Below, piece by piece: positions 21,236-28,662 of a stretch of DNA of 28,906 bases (positions are counted from its first letter, which is position 1; every line of letters begins with the position of its first letter). The notes beneath the pieces are model-generated. The model did no database searches, was not told the DNA's origin, and saw only the letters and a list, made by a program, of their open reading frames with translations. The translations under genes and the position numbers were made by a program. The DNA is from a virus. The stretch covers positions 1 to 28,906 of IMG/VR virus record IMGVR_UViG_3300047998_000076. One strand, written 5' to 3'.

Positions 21236-23221
21236 ATGCCCGTAAAGATTGACCGAAACAAAGATGACATCCTTGCAGAATACGCTGTCGGAATGTTAAA
21301 AGATTTCTACCTACTAGATTATGAAGATTCACCACAGGAAGGTTTTGCAAGAGCAGCAAGGGCGTGGTCAAAATATAGAGAGGAAATAGATGATGCACTC
21401 GCACAACGTCTATATGATTATGTTAGTAATAAGCATTTTATGTTTGCTAGTCCAGTATTATCTAACGCTCCCAACGGAAAGAAAAAAGACAAAGGGATGC
21501 CTATCTCTTGTTTCCTCACATATGTCCCCGATACTCTTGAGGGTCTTATTAGCCATTCTAGTGAGCTTCGGTGGCTTTCTGTTTACGGTGGCGGTGTTGG
21601 CGGACATTGGTCTAGTGTGCGAACGGTCAGTGACATTGCGCCAGGGCCAATCCCATTTCTGCATACGGTAGATGCAGACATGATTGCTTACCGTCAGGGT
21701 AAGACACGCAAGGGTTCTTATGCCGCATATATGGATATCTCACATCCTGACGTTGTAGAATTTATGAACATGAGAATTCCTACAGGTGATGTGCAAAGAA
21801 AGGCGTTGAACCTTCATAACGCTATAAATATAACTGATGAGTTCATGGAGTGTGTCAGAGAAGACAAAGACTTTGACCTTCGTGACCCAAAGAATAGTGA
21901 AGTAAAAGAAACAGTTAATGCTCGTAAGTTGTGGGAACGTCTCCTTGAGATTCGTTTTCGAACAGGTGAACCTTATCTTAACTTCATAGATACGGCAAAC
22001 AATGCGTTACCGCAACCGTTAAAAGATAAAGGACTAAAGATTCACGGGTCAAACCTGTGTAATGAGATTCACCTACCAACCAGCGCAGACAGAACTGCGG
22101 TGTGTTGCCTGTCATCTCTGAATTTAGAATACTACGATGAATGGAAAGATACAACTATTGTGCGTGACCTTGTTAGGATGCTCGATAATGTCTTGCAATA
22201 CTTTATCGACAACGCACCCGACACCATTGCCAGAGCAAAATACAGTGCAGCAAGAGAACGGTCAATCGGACTTGGAGCAATGGGATTCCACAGTCTCCTC
22301 CAAAAACATGGAGTCGCATGGGAGTCTGAAGCCGCAAGAGAAATCAACCGAACCGTGTTTGACCACATTAAATCAGAAGCAGTTGCAGAAACTGAACTCC
22401 TTGCCCAAGAACGTGGTGAATATCCTGATGGCGATGGGTCTGGAAGGCGCAACTCACACTTGCTTGCCATTGCGCCCAACGCAAGTTCAGGAATAATTCT
22501 ATCAACAAGTCCTTCTATCGAACCGCTGAAGGCAAATGCATATACTCATCGAACTCGTGCGGGTTCATTCTTGGTAAAGAACAAATACCTCGAACAACTG
22601 CTTGATGAGAGAAGTGAGAACACCGAATCCACTTGGACATCTATTATTACCAAGAAAGGTTCTGTTCAACATCTACCGTTCCTTACCGAAGGTGAGAAGG
22701 CAGTATTCAAGACCGCAGATGAACTTGACCAGATGTGGGTGGTGCAACACTCCGCAGAACGTCAACAGTTTGTTTGTCAAGGTCAATCTGTGAACCTGTT
22801 CTTCCCGTCTGGTGCGGATAAGTCTTATGTAAACAAGGTTCACTATAGTGCATGGGCGAAAGGATTGAAAGGTCTCTATTACCTACGCACCGAATCAAAA
22901 CAACGGGCAGAGAACGTGTCTGAGAAGGTAGAACGTGTCGCACTACAAGGTGATATGCGTTCTATCGTCTATGGTAAGTCCGACTGTCCATTCTGTTCTA
23001 TGGCAAAGGAAGAACTCCGCTTGAGGGGTATTCCTTTTGATTACATCGACCTGAAAGAGATAGGTAAGACCGCTCGTGAAGTGACAGGCCGAGATGTCAA
23101 AACAGTCCCACAGATTTATCTGGAAGGAGAATATGTGGGCGGATATGAAGAACTTATGGAATACCTAAACAAATCATTAGAAACACAAGAAGACGATGAA
23201 TGTCGTGCTTGCGAGGGATAA
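21236..23221 (+). CDS. nrdA: Class I ribonucleotide reductase large subunit with built-in glutaredoxin
   Basis: ATG 21236 with AAGGA eight bases upstream is chosen over TTG 21215. The 661-residue enzyme reduces ribonucleotides for phage DNA synthesis. Catalytic residues are visible: Cys92 (PISCFLTYV), Asn273/Cys275/Glu277 (SNLCNE), the partner Cys290 (VCCLSSLNL), and Tyr548-Tyr549 (GLYYLRTES) for radical transfer. There is no ATP-cone domain at the N-terminus. A glutaredoxin domain (about 572-645) with CPFC at 584-587 and KTVPQIYLEGEYVGGYEEL is inserted before the C-terminal redox tail ECRACEG (Cys656, Cys659). It is followed after three bases by nrdB. Confidence 0.95.
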   Translation: MPVKIDRNKDDILAEYAVGMLKDFYLLDYEDSPQEGFARAARAWSKYREEIDDALAQRLYDYVSNKHFMFASPVLSNAPNGKKKDKGMPISCFLTYVPDTLEGLISHSSELRWLSVYGGGVGGHWSSVRTVSDIAPGPIPFLHTVDADMIAYRQGKTRKGSYAAYMDISHPDVVEFMNMRIPTGDVQRKALNLHNAINITDEFMECVREDKDFDLRDPKNSEVKETVNARKLWERLLEIRFRTGEPYLNFIDTANNALPQPLKDKGLKIHGSNLCNEIHLPTSADRTAVCCLSSLNLEYYDEWKDTTIVRDLVRMLDNVLQYFIDNAPDTIARAKYSAARERSIGLGAMGFHSLLQKHGVAWESEAAREINRTVFDHIKSEAVAETELLAQERGEYPDGDGSGRRNSHLLAIAPNASSGIILSTSPSIEPLKANAYTHRTRAGSFLVKNKYLEQLLDERSENTESTWTSIITKKGSVQHLPFLTEGEKAVFKTADELDQMWVVQHSAERQQFVCQGQSVNLFFPSGADKSYVNKVHYSAWAKGLKGLYYLRTESKQRAENVSEKVERVALQGDMRSIVYGKSDCPFCSMAKEELRLRGIPFDYIDLKEIGKTAREVTGRDVKTVPQIYLEGEYVGGYEELMEYLNKSLETQEDDECRACEG

Positions 23222-23224
23222 AAA

Positions 23225-24187
23225 ATGTCATTACTAGATTTTTCAAAAACATACCGGCCGTTCCTCTACCCGTGGGCAGTGGAACTATCAAAGAAACACG
23301 AAGAGATACACTGGATTGAAGACGAAGCAGAACTGTCCGAAGACGTTCAGGATTGGAAGACTAAACTGAGTGAACCAGAGAAGAACTTTATCACACAGGT
23401 TCTCCGTCTGTTTACACAATCAGATGTTCAAGTTGGTGAGAACTACCACGAACTTCTGATTCCAAAGTTCAAGAATAATGAAGTCCGTAATATGTTATCA
23501 TCGTTTGCGGGTCGAGAAGCAGTTCACCAACGTGCATATGCATTGTTGAATGATACTCTGGGTCTGCCTGATGAGGACTTCCATATGTTCCTCGAATACA
23601 AAGAGATGTCCGACAAGATTGACTTCATGAAACAGGGTGACATCAACAGTCATACGGGTCTGGCATTGGCCCTCGCACAGTCTGTATTCAACGAAGGTCT
23701 GTCAGTGTTCGCATCGTTTGTGATGTTGTTGAACTTCCAACGGTATGGTAAGATGAAGGGTATGGGAACAATTGTTGAGTGGTCTATTCGTGACGAGACT
23801 CTGCATGTTCAGGGTAACGCGAAACTATTCCGTGAGTTCTGTGAAGAACATCCGCGCATCGTGAACGATGAACTGAAATCTAAAATCTATCAGATGGCAA
23901 AAGATGTAGTCAAACTCGAAGACCGTTTCATCAAACTTGCTTTTGATGGTATGGAGATGGAAGGTCTGACCGAAGAGGATGTCAAACAATATATCCGTCA
24001 CATCGCAGACCGTAGACTCCTACAACTTGGTATGAAACCAAAGTTTGGTGTCAAGGATAATCCCCTACCGTGGTTAGACTGGGTATTAAATGGTGCATCG
24101 CATGACAACTTCTTCGAGAAACGTGTTACCGAATACTCTGTAAATGGTATGGAAGGTGACTGGGGTTGGGATGAAGTTGCAGCATAA
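23225..24187 (+). CDS. nrdB: Class I ribonucleotide reductase small subunit
   Basis: The 320-residue protein carries the diiron and radical set: Asp67 (TQSDVQVGE), Glu98, His101 and Tyr105 in REAVHQRAYALL (the EXXHXXXY arrangement of Glu115-His118-Tyr122 in E. coli), Glu157 (FNEGLS), Glu191 and His194 (RDETLHVQG). The C-terminal tail, ending EYSVNGMEGDWGWDEVAA, should dock on NrdA. Length is slightly below the bacterial norm but normal for phage versions. It ends overlapping a zinc-ribbon microprotein gene by one base, which suggests one transcription unit. Confidence 0.95.
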   Translation: MSLLDFSKTYRPFLYPWAVELSKKHEEIHWIEDEAELSEDVQDWKTKLSEPEKNFITQVLRLFTQSDVQVGENYHELLIPKFKNNEVRNMLSSFAGREAVHQRAYALLNDTLGLPDEDFHMFLEYKEMSDKIDFMKQGDINSHTGLALALAQSVFNEGLSVFASFVMLLNFQRYGKMKGMGTIVEWSIRDETLHVQGNAKLFREFCEEHPRIVNDELKSKIYQMAKDVVKLEDRFIKLAFDGMEMEGLTEEDVKQYIRHIADRRLLQLGMKPKFGVKDNPLPWLDWVLNGASHDNFFEKRVTEYSVNGMEGDWGWDEVAA

Positions 24188-24303
24188 TGGACGAATCGTA
24201 TGAACTCGAATGTGAAGTTTGTGACCATCGAACTGAAGTCCTAGTTTACGATAGCGAGGAAGAGCCCTCATTCTGCCCTATGTGCGGAACACCAATATCA
24301 TAA
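24187..24303 (+). CDS. Zinc-ribbon microprotein
   Basis: This 38-codon gene starts in the stop of nrdB (TAATG). The product has two Cys pairs, LECEVCDH and SFCPMCGT, the knuckles of a zinc ribbon, separated by about 20 acidic residues. No other domain fits. Such small zinc ribbons are frequent in T4-like phages and are often missed because of size. A partner or nucleic-acid role is possible. Confidence 0.75.
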   Translation: MDESYELECEVCDHRTEVLVYDSEEEPSFCPMCGTPIS

Positions 24304-24317
24304 CCATATATACATTC

Positions 24318-24722
24318 ATGTGGATGTATGAAAATAAAGTATTTGAACCAGTAGACGAATTCCTTGAAGAATATCAGGGGTTCGTCTACTGTATTACAAA
24401 TCTACAGAACGGTAAAAAGTATATTGGTAAAAAGTTTTTCTGGAAACCCAAAGTGTTACCCAAGACAAAAACCAGAAAGAGAAAAGTGAGGACAAGAGTC
24501 CAGTCTGATTGGCAAAGTTACCACGGGTCTTCTGGCGCCGTTCTAGACCTATTAGAACAGGGTGTTTCCTTCAATCGAGAGATACTACGACTTTGTAAGA
24601 CTAAAGGTGAATGTTCTTACTATGAGGCAAAACTGCAATTTGAAAATGACGTATTGTTAAATGATGACTACTACAATGAATTCATCGGGTGTAAAATACA
24701 CTCAAGACATCTTAAATCGTGA
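24318..24722 (+). CDS. GIY-YIG nuclease-like protein
   Basis: ATG 24318 is taken as start; 24324 is nearly equal, and an upstream ATG at 24282 lies inside the zinc-ribbon gene. No clear ribosome site is visible. The 134-residue product has GFVYCITNLQNGKKYIGKKF, where VYC and YIG are the two GIY-YIG strands, then a basic segment (KTKTRKRKVRTRVQSDWQSY), and SYYEAKLQ with a Glu in the expected later helix. I recognise relatives in T4-like phages. It may be a free-standing homing-type or a repair nuclease. It lies between nrdB and an unusual ANL gene pair. Confidence 0.75.
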   Translation: MWMYENKVFEPVDEFLEEYQGFVYCITNLQNGKKYIGKKFFWKPKVLPKTKTRKRKVRTRVQSDWQSYHGSSGAVLDLLEQGVSFNREILRLCKTKGECSYYEAKLQFENDVLLNDDYYNEFIGCKIHSRHLKS

Positions 24723-25929
24723 TATAATCAATAGAGAGATTTGGTGGTCTGACCATCAAAACCAACCAGAACCTAGAGAATCACGCGAATATTTTATTCG
24801 ACTAATCAATAGATGGAAACATCTATTAGAACTTAGTGGTGTAGTAAAAGGCAATCTCGTAACAATTTCACTCCTAAGTGTTGATACTATGCATGTCTCT
24901 GCAATCATCGCATGTGCAGAGATGGGTCTAAAGATTATATTGTTAGACAGTCCCGCGACAGAAGAATCTCTTCCATACACCAAACTTGCGCTACATGGGC
25001 CATCTGATTTTTATCTACATTTTAGTCATGAGGGTGATGGTGTGTATGGTGGTCTCCACGGTGAGATGATGAGACGATATGGGGGACAATCGATAGATGC
25101 GGTAAAACTGCCAGAAATGTCAACTGAAGATACAACGTTTAATTATGAAATTTCTCCTGATGACCCTCTATTGATGAGTTCTACTTCTGGAACAACTAAA
25201 CCATCTAGACCAGTTTACTTCTCTCATCGAGAAGTTATGACAATCTCCCGTAGGAATGTGGATATATTTAAGTTTGATGAGAACTCAAAGGTTGTTCACT
25301 CAAGAAACCTACATCATGCTTCTGCAATGTTGACATCTCTCATTCCATCTCTAATGGTTGCAAATAGACATCTGACTCTTCCAATAAGTCACGATACAAA
25401 CCTAGATGTGAATGGTGCGAATGAGAGTTCATGGCAGATGATTTATAATGACGAGTTTACTCATGTTATGATAGCAAACGAAAAGTCGTTGAGACTATTT
25501 CTCGATAAATTTGATAAACCATTTAAGAAACCCCTGAACATCAATATGTGTGGGTTCACTCTTAATGAGACTTTCGTAGACCTCGCACGAGAATATAATG
25601 TGAAGTTTCATTCTCACTACGGGTCTATTGATACTGCAATCCCTTTACTGATAAACTTTGTTGACGAGGATAGTGTGGTCAAAGAAAATGGTCTGGGTGT
25701 GTTGGCAGATGACTTCTATCAGTTCGATGGTAAAGAGATTCGGTGTGAACTCTGGGACGAACCACGATATATCGAGGACACGTTATATCTGATTGACGGT
25801 CATTTCTTTATCGAACCAAGAGAACTACCCGAAGTTCCAGATGATGTTGACCTAGAACCCTTCTTTCAAGATACGAAGATAAACTTCGAACAACTTCGTG
25901 GATATCTAAATGAACGCAATAAGTCGTGA
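24676..25929 (+). CDS. ANL-superfamily (AMP-forming ligase-like) protein, C-terminal domain absent
   Basis: I start at ATG 24676 (24661 is an alternative); both overlap the GIY-YIG gene. The roughly 417-residue product has the ANL fold signature: GVVKGNLVTISLLSVDTMHV with IIACAEMGLKIILLDSP near the N-terminus; the A3 phosphate loop SSTSGTTKPSRPVYFSHREV (168-187) in which the second Gly is replaced by Lys; and an A5-like HSHYGSIDTAIP (Asp319 where Glu is usual). There is no C-terminal lid domain or A10 Lys, so it could form an acyl- or aryl-AMP but lack the second half-reaction. It is followed by a diverged paralogue that overlaps by 20 bases. Confidence 0.75.
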   Translation: MNSSGVKYTQDILNRDIINREIWWSDHQNQPEPRESREYFIRLINRWKHLLELSGVVKGNLVTISLLSVDTMHVSAIIACAEMGLKIILLDSPATEESLPYTKLALHGPSDFYLHFSHEGDGVYGGLHGEMMRRYGGQSIDAVKLPEMSTEDTTFNYEISPDDPLLMSSTSGTTKPSRPVYFSHREVMTISRRNVDIFKFDENSKVVHSRNLHHASAMLTSLIPSLMVANRHLTLPISHDTNLDVNGANESSWQMIYNDEFTHVMIANEKSLRLFLDKFDKPFKKPLNINMCGFTLNETFVDLAREYNVKFHSHYGSIDTAIPLLINFVDEDSVVKENGLGVLADDFYQFDGKEIRCELWDEPRYIEDTLYLIDGHFFIEPRELPEVPDDVDLEPFFQDTKINFEQLRGYLNERNKS

Positions 25930-26869
25930 GATTATTCGGAAAGACCTCCTAATCGATGATGTCGATTATGAGAATCTATGTCTTTCTATCAACCAACACA
26001 AACGTTTCTTTCTGTCAAAGGGTATGGAGAAGGGTGATGTCGTATGTCTCAACCTTCCGCCTGATGGTGTATCATATATTGCATCCTATATCGCATGTCT
26101 TGAACTGGGACTACCACTATTCATATGGGATGACTTTCTCTGGGATATCACAAATGACGAACACATACATGGCGGCGCGAAAGATTTTGTAAAGAGAAGT
26201 GATAGGGTCATTGACAATATCACCAACTGGACATCTAAGTTTAATACCAATCGTCATTTCATTCAACATACGATATTTGATGAAGACCTAAACTATGAGT
26301 TGTTTCCTTACTGGGCAAAGGCAATGGATGCTCTCAGGGAGACTGGATTTAGACATTCGTATGAGGGTGTAAAGGGTATGCCGACAGATGATATCCAACC
26401 GTGGTGGGTCAGTAAAGAAGATGTTGCAATCGTGGTGAACTATAATCTGGATTCGGACGAACCTAAATTCAAAGATGTTACCCATCAAGAACTTCTATCT
26501 GGATTGAAAGACTTTCCGAAGGATGAGGTGTTTGGATTCAGCACATCACTTCACCACCATGACATTCTACAAAAAGGTATCCTACCCGCATTGATGAACT
26601 CAAAAAGATTGGTGTATCTGTTCACTCCGTCTCCTAAACTATATGGTGAGAGAGTGAAAGTGTTTCTTCGTAGAACAACACGCAAAATGAAACGATACGG
26701 TGTCAATGCGATGTATACGGATGGGCCTGATAGTATGAGTAATTTGTTTGAAATAATGGGAGATGATGACTTTCTTGAGACTATCAGGATTATAATTACC
26801 GAAGAAAGAGGAGAATTCCACGATTATTGGGAGGCAGAAAAAAATATTATTTTCGAAAAAAGTGCTTGA
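25910..26869 (+). CDS. Degenerate ANL-like paralogue (probable pseudoenzyme)
   Basis: The 319-residue product resembles the N-terminal half of the previous protein: MEKGDVVCLNLPPDGVSYIA with YIACLELGLPLFIWDD matches its ligand-binding start. Where the A3 loop should lie there is only IVVNYNLDSDEPKFKDVTHQ, with no Ser/Thr/Gly run, so ATP binding by this motif is lost. The later half (HHHDILQKGILPALMNSKRL, KVFLRRTTRKMKRYGVNAMY) keeps the helix-strand order of the fold. It overlaps the catalytic-looking copy by 20 bases, so both are made together. A structural or substrate-binding partner is a reasonable inference. Confidence 0.65.
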   Translation: MNAISREIIRKDLLIDDVDYENLCLSINQHKRFFLSKGMEKGDVVCLNLPPDGVSYIASYIACLELGLPLFIWDDFLWDITNDEHIHGGAKDFVKRSDRVIDNITNWTSKFNTNRHFIQHTIFDEDLNYELFPYWAKAMDALRETGFRHSYEGVKGMPTDDIQPWWVSKEDVAIVVNYNLDSDEPKFKDVTHQELLSGLKDFPKDEVFGFSTSLHHHDILQKGILPALMNSKRLVYLFTPSPKLYGERVKVFLRRTTRKMKRYGVNAMYTDGPDSMSNLFEIMGDDDFLETIRIIITEERGEFHDYWEAEKNIIFEKSA

Positions 26870-26894
26870 CATATCATGTTCTTTTTGTTATAGT
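26866..26894 (+). promoter_or_regulatory. Sigma70-like promoter
   Basis: TTGACA (26866-26871) and TATAGT (26889-26894) have a 17-base spacer. The -35 box overlaps the stop of the ANL-like gene. AAGGAG at 26911-26916 and ATG 26924 follow. Confidence 0.85.
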
Positions 26895-26923
26895 AAGATA
26901 TAGTTGAGAAAAGGAGAGAAACT

Positions 26924-27352
26924 ATGGCTTATGTAACACAAGAGATGAAAAAAGAGTTGGCGCCTGGCATCAAGGCGGTTCTCAAGAAGTATGGTATGAA
27001 AGGTTCTATCAGTATCAACAACTATAGTTCTTTGGTTGTGACCCTGAAAGAAGGGCCTTTGTCTTTTACTGGTGTTGACCGGCGTGGTGAGAATATTTAC
27101 TACCCTGCTACTGATGGCAATATCCACAGTCAAGTCAATACATACCACGTTGATAAATTTTACACTGGAGAGACTGCTGACTTTCTGAATGAGTTGGTTG
27201 CCGCCATGAAAGGTGTAACGAGTCGTGGTGAGTGGTATGACAAGACCGATATCATGACTGACTACTTTGACATCGCATACTATGTAAACGTCAATGTTGG
27301 TAAGTTTGATAAAGGTTACATCCAAACGGGTGTGGAGTCGCTCGCCGCATAA
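26924..27352 (+). CDS. Conserved phage protein of unknown function
   Basis: The 142-residue product starts AYVTQEMKKELAPGIKAVLK with KKYGMKGSISINNYSSLVVT, and has a later aromatic stretch ILMTDYFDIAYY-like (DIMTDYFDIAYYVNVNVG). I recall this layout from phage and polyvalent-protein-associated domains, where it has no known function. It has its own strong sigma70-like promoter and AAGGAG seven bases before ATG, and is followed by a terminator, so it is probably a single-gene early transcript, expressed strongly. Confidence 0.75.
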   Translation: MAYVTQEMKKELAPGIKAVLKKYGMKGSISINNYSSLVVTLKEGPLSFTGVDRRGENIYYPATDGNIHSQVNTYHVDKFYTGETADFLNELVAAMKGVTSRGEWYDKTDIMTDYFDIAYYVNVNVGKFDKGYIQTGVESLAA

Positions 27353-27360
27353 ATAGGAAT

Positions 27361-27375
27361 ACGGGACATCCCCGT
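27361..27375 (+). other. Short RNA hairpin
   Basis: ACGGG and CCCGT form a five-pair stem around a five-base loop, directly after the stop at 27352. A run of purines (27391-27416) lies between it and the terminator at 27417. It may stabilise the 3' end of the transcript. Confidence 0.4.
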
Positions 27376-27416
27376 TATAAGTGCGAAACCTATCTCTGCG
27401 GAGTAGGGAGTAGGGT

Positions 27417-27450
27417 AAAGGGGGCGGTGTCAGACTGCCCCTTTTATTTT
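27417..27450 (+). terminator. Rho-independent terminator
   Basis: AAAGGGGGC (27417-27425) pairs with GCCCCTTTT (27437-27445) with one extra G, and TTTTATTTT follows. It separates the short unit starting at 26866 from the next promoter at 27455. This is the clearest terminator in the window. Confidence 0.8.
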
Positions 27451-27454
27451 GTGC

Positions 27455-27483
27455 TTGACAAAAGTTGGAAAATATGTTAGTAT
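27455..27483 (+). promoter_or_regulatory. Sigma70-like promoter
   Basis: TTGACA (27455-27460) and TAGTAT (27478-27483) have a 17-base spacer; the -10 box is weaker than at the other four sites. AAAGGA lies eight bases before ATG 27508. Confidence 0.75.
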
Positions 27484-27507
27484 ACATATGATGAAAGGAA
27501 TATTGTT

Positions 27508-27696
27508 ATGAAACTAAATCTTGACCCAGAAATTTTGCAGAAGAGGTATGCAATCAAAGGGTTTCTAGAGTCGGCTGAAAATGACCTAGAGAAGGCACAG
27601 AAGCGTGGAAACAAGGAATCTGTGGCAACTTATACATATCTTGTAGGTGAATATCAGATAATGTTAGAAGAATTTGATGAATATTACGACCTGTAG
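27508..27696 (+). CDS. Small coiled-coil protein of unknown function
   Basis: The 62-residue product is predicted helical: LDPEILQKRYAIKGFLESAE then NDLEKAQKRGNKESVATYTY and an acidic end (MLEEFDEYYDL). It has its own sigma70-like promoter and a good ribosome site. I recognise no family. Small acidic helical early proteins in T4-like phages often bind host proteins, which is a possibility here only. Confidence 0.65.
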   Translation: MKLNLDPEILQKRYAIKGFLESAENDLEKAQKRGNKESVATYTYLVGEYQIMLEEFDEYYDL

Positions 27697-27713
27697 AGAA
27701 CCCTAAAACACTA

Positions 27714-27719
27714 TATAAT
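27714..27719 (+). promoter_or_regulatory. Possible -10 box TATAAT without clear -35
   Basis: TATAAT lies 15 bases before the ATG of the next gene in an A/T-rich gap. No TTGACA-like box is visible 17 bases upstream, so it may need a phage activator or may be chance. Confidence 0.35.
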
Positions 27720-27734
27720 ATATACGGAGAAATA

Positions 27735-28154
27735 ATGGAACTTGAAGTTTTTGAAATTTTTCACCAGTTTTCGCAAATGAAAACTCGAAAAGATAAGATT
27801 GCTTTTCTAAAAGAAAAAGGCAATATCCCCGCAGTCAAGGATGTCATTCGCGGTGCATTTGATGACCGACTACAATTCATCCTTCCCGCAGGCAAACCCC
27901 CATACACCCCTAATCGACCAGAGAGTGTTCCCTCAACTTTGAGAAAGAAACACCGTGAGTTTGGCGACTATGTGAAAGGCGCTCGTTCTGCACAGTTGAA
28001 ACAGTTCCAAATCGAAAAACAATTCATTCAAATGTTAGAAGCAATTCATCCAGAAGATGCACTTATCGTTCTGGACATGGTGAACAAGAAGTCACCAGTT
28101 AAAGGTTTGACTAAAAAGATTGCAGAGGAGGCATTCCCGAATCTGATATCTTAA
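27735..28154 (+). CDS. DUF6433-like T4-type phage protein
   Basis: The 139-residue product follows a T4-like pattern I recognise: KTRKDKIAFLKEKGNIPAVK then VIRGAFDDRLQFILPAGKPP with YTPNRPESVPSTLRKKHREF, IEKQFIQMLEAIHPEDA, and a final GLTKKIAEEAFPNL. The family is common to T4-like phages and has no assigned function; the DUF6433 name is from memory. CGGAG five bases before the ATG is the ribosome site. No enzyme motif is visible. Confidence 0.75.
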   Translation: MELEVFEIFHQFSQMKTRKDKIAFLKEKGNIPAVKDVIRGAFDDRLQFILPAGKPPYTPNRPESVPSTLRKKHREFGDYVKGARSAQLKQFQIEKQFIQMLEAIHPEDALIVLDMVNKKSPVKGLTKKIAEEAFPNLIS

Positions 28155-28198
28155 CTTTTCGTTATGTTTTCTTTCAACTCTAACAACAAGGAGCAATT

Positions 28199-28366
28199 AT
28201 GCCAAGAACGCAAATAGAGAGATTGAAAAACGACAGTAGAGAACTCGATAACTATATCCACCGTCTCAAGAAAAAGGGAAGAGACAACCTTGCTCATAGG
28301 TTATCGAAAAAACAAAGTTTTCTCAATCAGACTATTGCCGAATACGAAAGTTCAATTCTAGCATAA
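28199..28366 (+). CDS. Small basic coiled-coil protein
   Basis: This 55-codon gene has AAGGAG (28188-28193) five bases before ATG. The product PRTQIERLKNDSRELDNYIH then RLKKKGRDNLAHRLSKKQSF is a basic helix rich in Arg and Lys, ending in an acidic helix. I recognise no family. It is bounded by a 44-base gap before it and a strong hairpin after it. Confidence 0.65.
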   Translation: MPRTQIERLKNDSRELDNYIHRLKKKGRDNLAHRLSKKQSFLNQTIAEYESSILA

Positions 28367-28377
28367 AGGTAGGTGGT

Positions 28378-28420
28378 CAAGTATCTCGTTGGGGGTGCTA
28401 GCCACCCTCAACGTTACTTG
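28378..28420 (+). other. Strong RNA hairpin just before a ribosome binding site
   Basis: CAAGTA (28378-28383) pairs with TACTTG (28415-28420), and CGTTGGGGGTG (28387-28397) pairs with CACCCTCAACG (28403-28413) including one G-U pair; the loop is CTAGC. Only a small internal bulge interrupts the stem. There is no T-run, so it is not a terminator. The next gene's GGAG (28420-28423) begins at the last stem base. Confidence 0.8.
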
Positions 28421-28428
28421 GAGACAAA

Positions 28429-28662
28429 ATGCCAACATATACAATGATGCATAAAGAGACTGAAGAAGAGAAAGATATCTTCTGTTCTTATGATGAGTCT
28501 CAAAAATTTCTTGAAGAAAACCCTGATTGGTGTCGAGTAATCGGTGCGCCTGCACTGGTGACACAAACAGGCAATGTAATCAACAAAACATCAGGTGATT
28601 GGAAAAACTTGATGGAGAATGTCAAAAAAGGTTCGGGTAAAGGGAATACTATCAAGACATGA
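28429..28662 (+). CDS. Small conserved T4-like phage protein
   Basis: The 77-residue product starts PTYTMMHKETEEEKDIFCSY and contains SQKFLEENPDWCRVIGAPAL then VTQTGNVINKTSGDWKNLME. The start and the F-L-x-x-N-P-D-W motif recall small marine T4-like proteins related in layout to the FmdB-type zinc ribbon, but the Cys pairs are mostly missing here. Function is unknown. Its ribosome site directly abuts a strong hairpin, and its stop overlaps the phoH start (ATGA). Confidence 0.75.
   Translation: MPTYTMMHKETEEEKDIFCSYDESQKFLEENPDWCRVIGAPALVTQTGNVINKTSGDWKNLMENVKKGSGKGNTIKT

Noticed and set aside
21823-21830. TATAAATA inside nrdA
   Set aside because: It encodes conserved residues in the middle of an early gene, with no gene start downstream within the unit.
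24307-24330. Inverted repeat ATACAT...ATGTAT around the start of the GIY-YIG gene
   Set aside because: Only six pairs of A/T-rich sequence; too weak to claim as a translational control hairpin, although such hairpins are known for phage homing nucleases.
27349-27356. CATAAATA after the gene at 26924 as a late promoter
   Set aside because: The first base does not match, and it is followed by a terminator rather than a gene.
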